Below the pieces are notes generated by a model, which was not told where the DNA came from, searched no databases, and saw nothing but the letters and a program-made list of their open reading frames with translations. This document shows, in pieces, positions 61,184 through 64,000 of a stretch of 64,000 nt of DNA (its first letter is position 1; every line of letters begins with the position of its first letter). The stretch covers positions 38,985 to 102,984 of the forward strand of contig NZ_BOMZ01000109.1 of the NCBI RefSeq assembly GCF_016862455.1. The letters run 5' to 3'. The DNA comes from Actinoplanes utahensis (GTDB lineage: Bacteria; Actinomycetota; Actinomycetes; Mycobacteriales; Micromonosporaceae). The translations under genes and the position numbers were made by a program.

Positions 61184-63411
61184 CGACCACACCTCGTGGT
61201 ACGGGCGCGGCCACCACACGCACCACCCGGAACCGGAACCGGCGACGGCAGAACGCGACCAGTGAGCCCCGGCACGCGGCGGACCTCCAGGCCGAACTGG
61301 CGGCGCCGCGGCGGCGCAACGGCGGGCGGCATGCCGCGCCCGAGGAGCCGGGAACGGCGACCGGCCGGCCGCAGTCCCTCGCCGACCCGCAGGCGCTCGC
61401 GCCACCGCACCCCCTCGCCGCGTCACCGGCGCTCAGCGATCCCCAGTCACTCGGCGATCCGCAGGCGCTCGCCCATCCGTACGCGCTCGACGATGTCGCG
61501 TTCCCGGCGCCGGTGTGGGATCCGTGGGCCACGAACGCCGGGCAGGATCTCCCGTTCGCCAGCATCACCGACCCGTTCGAAGCGTCCGGTGTGATCGACG
61601 GCCGCGCCTTCCAGGCGCTGAACCGGCCGGGTCCCGGCGTCTGGCCGCCGAGCCGCGACCAGGACGACAGCGGGGACGTCCGGGCGGGAAGCGCGGAACC
61701 CGGCTGGCCGTCAGTGCTGTCTCAGCCCCGTCGAGACAGCCCTGAGAGCCAGCCGGAGAAGATCGACGAGCCGGCCGGGGTACGCCCGGACGCACCGGCC
61801 TTCGCCTGGACCGGCGCACCACTCCTGGAGTCAGCGGACGACCTTCCCGCAACCTGGGCGGACGCCCCGCTCCCGGGCTCGATGGCCGAGCCTCCCGCAG
61901 CGTGGGCGGATGCGCCGTTCCAGGGCTCAGCAGACGCGCTCCCCGCAGCGTGGGCGGACGCGCCGCTCCCGGGCTCTGGGGGCGAGCCTCGCGCGGCGTG
62001 GGGGGACGAGGGCTGGGTGGAGGCGCCCGCGGTGGCGTGGGTGGATGAGCCGCCGCTGGCGTGGGCGGACGCGGAAGCCGCCGAGGCCGGGCCGGAGCCG
62101 GACGTGGAGCCGGTGGAGCGGGATGCCTCTTCCGGCGAGGCGGGCGCGCGTACGGCGTACCGGAAAGGAAGAAGTAAGAAGGACCACCGCGGAGAGGGAC
62201 GGCGGCGCCAAGCCCGTCGTACGCGTTCCCGGCGCCTGCGAGGCGCCTATCTGGGTGCGGCGGCCGTGCGGTGCGGGCTCTACCTGGGGCCGTTGAGCGC
62301 CGCCGTCGCGGGTGCCGGGGCTCTGGGGCGGGTGGCGTGGCCGGTTCCGGCGGTGATGCTGCTGCTGGGCTGGACCGCGGCGCAGGGGCTGACCAGTGTC
62401 GGGGTGAGCGTGGCGGGCCGGAGTGGTCCGGCGGTCGCGGCCCGGCTGGTCGGCGCCGGGTTCGCCGCTGTGATCGGGCTCTGGTGTGCGCTCGTGTGGA
62501 TCGCGCCGGACGCGCTGCTCGGCCCGGACCGGGCGCTGGCCCTGACCGTCGGTGTCGGCGGGCTGCTCACCCTGGGCAGTGTGACGGCGGCGCTGGTGAC
62601 CCGGGCGGAGGGCTCGGTCGCCGGATGGTACGTGCCGTGCTGGCTGCTCGCCGCCGCGGTGATGGCCGAGGCGGGCGGGGTCGCCGAGGCCGCGCTGGTG
62701 CCGGTGGAGACGCTGTTGCCGGCGGCGATCGTGGCCACCGCGGTACGCGCTTTCCGTCCCGCCCTGCTCCCCGGCACGCTGACCGGGGCGGCCGGCCGGA
62801 CGCCGCGCCTGACCGTCGCCGACCGCCGGCGCGGCGTCGCCTACCTGGTGATCGGCGCCGCGCAGGCCGTCTGTGTGGCGCTGCTCTGGCGGGGCGGGCC
62901 GGCCGTGATGCCGCTGCCCGCCGCGCTGCCGCTGCTGCTCGCCGTGCCGCTGTTGGAGGGCCTGATCGGCTGGCACACCGCGCGCCTGGACGCCGGGCTG
63001 GACTCGGCCGAGACGCCGGAGGAGTTCGACCGGCACGTCCGCAACGTCACCGCGATCACCCTCGCCGGGTTGCTGCCGCCGCTCGCCGCGGGGTGCGGTC
63101 TGCTGATCGCCGCGTATCGACTGCCGTACGGGTTGTCGACCGTGCCGGGCGCCCGGGACGCGGTGCTCGCGCTGGCCGCCGGAACCCTGCTCGGCGGGGT
63201 GTTCGCGGTCACCTTCCTGCTCGCCGCCCGTTTCCGGCACGGCATCGCCGCGGCCCTCGCCGCCATCCCGCCGGCCGCCGCCGCGGTGCTCGCCCTGTTC
63301 GCCACGCCGGCCGGGCTGCTGCCCGCCGCGGTCGCCGTGCTCGCGGCCACCCATCTCGCCGGCCTGCTCATCGTCGCCCTGACCGCCGCTGATCTACGGA
63401 GGACGCCGTGA
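61180..63411 (+). CDS. Polytopic membrane protein with repeat-rich N-terminus (PelG-like position)
   Basis: 743 residues; ATG with GAAGGAG upstream. Residues 1-350 are hydrophilic and low-complexity, including DPQ-L repeats and four 16-residue tandem repeats starting with W-A-D-A-P. A basic stretch (KGRSKKDHRGEGRRRQARR) leads into about twelve hydrophobic segments (355-743). Number of helices, operon position after a PelF-like gene and the HVRNVTAITL loop make it a candidate for the PelG-type flippase/exporter of the MOP superfamily; sequence identity to PelG is not evident to me. The tail overlaps the next gene by four bases. Confidence 0.7.
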   Translation: MTTTPRGTGAATTRTTRNRNRRRQNATSEPRHAADLQAELAAPRRRNGGRHAAPEEPGTATGRPQSLADPQALAPPHPLAASPALSDPQSLGDPQALAHPYALDDVAFPAPVWDPWATNAGQDLPFASITDPFEASGVIDGRAFQALNRPGPGVWPPSRDQDDSGDVRAGSAEPGWPSVLSQPRRDSPESQPEKIDEPAGVRPDAPAFAWTGAPLLESADDLPATWADAPLPGSMAEPPAAWADAPFQGSADALPAAWADAPLPGSGGEPRAAWGDEGWVEAPAVAWVDEPPLAWADAEAAEAGPEPDVEPVERDASSGEAGARTAYRKGRSKKDHRGEGRRRQARRTRSRRLRGAYLGAAAVRCGLYLGPLSAAVAGAGALGRVAWPVPAVMLLLGWTAAQGLTSVGVSVAGRSGPAVAARLVGAGFAAVIGLWCALVWIAPDALLGPDRALALTVGVGGLLTLGSVTAALVTRAEGSVAGWYVPCWLLAAAVMAEAGGVAEAALVPVETLLPAAIVATAVRAFRPALLPGTLTGAAGRTPRLTVADRRRGVAYLVIGAAQAVCVALLWRGGPAVMPLPAALPLLLAVPLLEGLIGWHTARLDAGLDSAETPEEFDRHVRNVTAITLAGLLPPLAAGCGLLIAAYRLPYGLSTVPGARDAVLALAAGTLLGGVFAVTFLLAARFRHGIAAALAAIPPAAAAVLALFATPAGLLPAAVAVLAATHLAGLLIVALTAADLRRTP
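61807..61998 (+). repeat. 48-bp in-frame tandem repeat, four copies
   Basis: Units begin at 61807, 61855, 61903 and 61951 and encode 16-residue repeats of the type WADAPLPGSMAEPPAA. The second and fourth are most alike. Within the same gene GCTGTCTC (61716) and GAGACAGC (61733) form a short hairpin. Confidence 0.9.
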
Positions 63412-63950
63412 AGACCCTGTTCCCCCCGTACGCCCACCCGTCGCCCGAACTGGAACTCGACTCCGAGACGTGGATCGTCCGGGAACGGCCCGGCGACCGC
63501 CGGACCCTGCATCAGTCGCTCGGCCGGATCGACCTGGACTGGGGCAGCCGCTCGCTGGCCGACGTGCTCGCCGATGTGGACTCGTGGCGGGCGGACGGGG
63601 TCGAGGGACTGTTCCTGGACCGGGCCCCGGCCGGGTCCGGCGGGGTCGGGCCGGTGGCGCTGACCGTCCGGCTGGCGGCGCGGCGCGGGCTGCACCGGGT
63701 GGTGCTGAACCCGGGCGTGCCGACGCATCCGCTGTACCGGGATCTCGGGGTGCGGATCTGCACGTTCGAGGGTCCCTGGTCGGCGTATCAGAGCTGGGAC
63801 GGTGACGGGGTACGACCCGGCGACGGGCACATCGTGTACGGGGTGCCCGCCCCGCTGCTGACCGCCGCGCGCCGGTTGATGGGGCGGCGGGGCGCCGGTT
63901 TCGGCCTGGCCACCGACGCCGCGCCCCGCATCACCGCGAACGCCGCCTGA
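63408..63950 (+). CDS. Spherulin-4-like protein (GH135-like)
   Basis: 180 residues. GVEGLFLDRAP, RVVLNPGVPTHPLYRDLG and ICTFEGPWSAYQSW follow the spherulation-specific family 4 pattern (usual forms GxFfDE, VVxNPGxxP, fE...y), whose fungal member Sph3 is a galactosaminogalactan hydrolase (GH135). The family's acidic pair after GLF is reduced (FLDRAP), so activity is uncertain. No signal peptide, so it may act inside the cell or as a lectin-like subunit. The ATG overlaps the membrane gene stop, and a hairpin follows. It fits a galactosamine-containing polymer. Confidence 0.72.
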   Translation: MKTLFPPYAHPSPELELDSETWIVRERPGDRRTLHQSLGRIDLDWGSRSLADVLADVDSWRADGVEGLFLDRAPAGSGGVGPVALTVRLAARRGLHRVVLNPGVPTHPLYRDLGVRICTFEGPWSAYQSWDGDGVRPGDGHIVYGVPAPLLTAARRLMGRRGAGFGLATDAAPRITANAA

Positions 63951-63971
63951 ACCCCGTCCGGCTGGTTCTCA

Positions 63972-64000
63972 TGGCTGTCTCGCGCCGCCGGAGACAGCCA
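63972..64000 (+). terminator. Terminator of the PelF-like operon
   Basis: TGGCTGTCTC / GAGACAGCCA 10-bp stem with a 9-base loop, 21 bases after the last stop and running to the window edge. No T-run visible within the window. Confidence 0.75.

Noticed and set aside
1..64000. tRNA, rRNA, SRP RNA or RNase P RNA genes
   Set aside because: No GTTCRANNC-type T-arm with matching acceptor stem, nor any recognisable structured RNA core, was found by reading the gaps.

Overview
This is a 64 kb chromosomal piece of a very GC-rich actinobacterium. The gene order (smc, ftsY, amt-glnK-glnD, ffh, rpsP-khpA-rimM-trmD, rplS, two lepB, rnhB, yraN-yifB-dprA, xerC, rpsB-tsf-pyrH-frr-cdsA-rlmN) is the conserved actinobacterial housekeeping block. 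Frequent GTG/TTG starts, long Pro/Gly/Ala-rich tails, an archaeal-type ProS and the accessory small proteins suggest Micromonosporaceae (an Actinoplanes-like organism). The genus is an inference, not demonstrated. No rRNA, tRNA, CRISPR array, insertion sequence or replication origin was found.

Layout. 0-4 kb: the end of a BrkB/YihY-type membrane protein, a phytoene-dehydrogenase-like flavoprotein, a metallo-beta-lactamase/Rieske fusion and a tiny membrane protein. 4-11 kb (minus strand): a DivIVA-like protein, rlmN, cdsA, frr, pyrH, tsf and rpsB. 11.3-20 kb (mostly plus): yraN, yifB, dprA, xerC with an unusual linker, a class V aminotransferase and an M23 peptidase. This run is interrupted at 15.2-16.3 kb by a small accessory module: an AlpA-like HTH gene, a three-half-site operator and two short proteins sharing a CGxPxPC motif. 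20-30 kb (minus): DUF2469, rnhB, NUDIX, two signal peptidases, rplS, trmD, rimM, khpA, rpsP, a DUF402 protein, proS and an amidohydrolase. Near 30 kb lie a decayed Uma2-like gene and ffh.

32.4-45.6 kb is a glycan-assembly island inserted between ffh and the nitrogen-control operon. It holds a Stealth-like phosphotransferase, a UDP-GlcNAc/ManNAc-type 6-dehydrogenase, two large paralogous GT2+GT4-like enzymes, a two-part glycosyltransferase, a membrane-anchored methyltransferase and two proteins of unknown function. It also contains the remnant of a toxin-antitoxin pair. It probably builds a capsule-like or wall-attached polysaccharide.

45.8-49.8 kb is the ammonium-sensing operon amt-glnK-glnD, with candidate GlnR boxes upstream. 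Then follow an APH-fold kinase, ftsY, a PhoD-like phosphatase behind a possible 9-residue leader peptide, a HAD hydrolase and smc. The right end (59.4-64 kb) is a tightly coupled operon: a PelF-like (DUF3492) glycosyltransferase, a repeat-bearing small ORF, a ~12-TM membrane protein with a repeat-rich N-terminus, and a Spherulin-4-like protein. It resembles a reduced Pel-type exopolysaccharide system and is, with the 15.5 kb module, the best candidate here for something undescribed.
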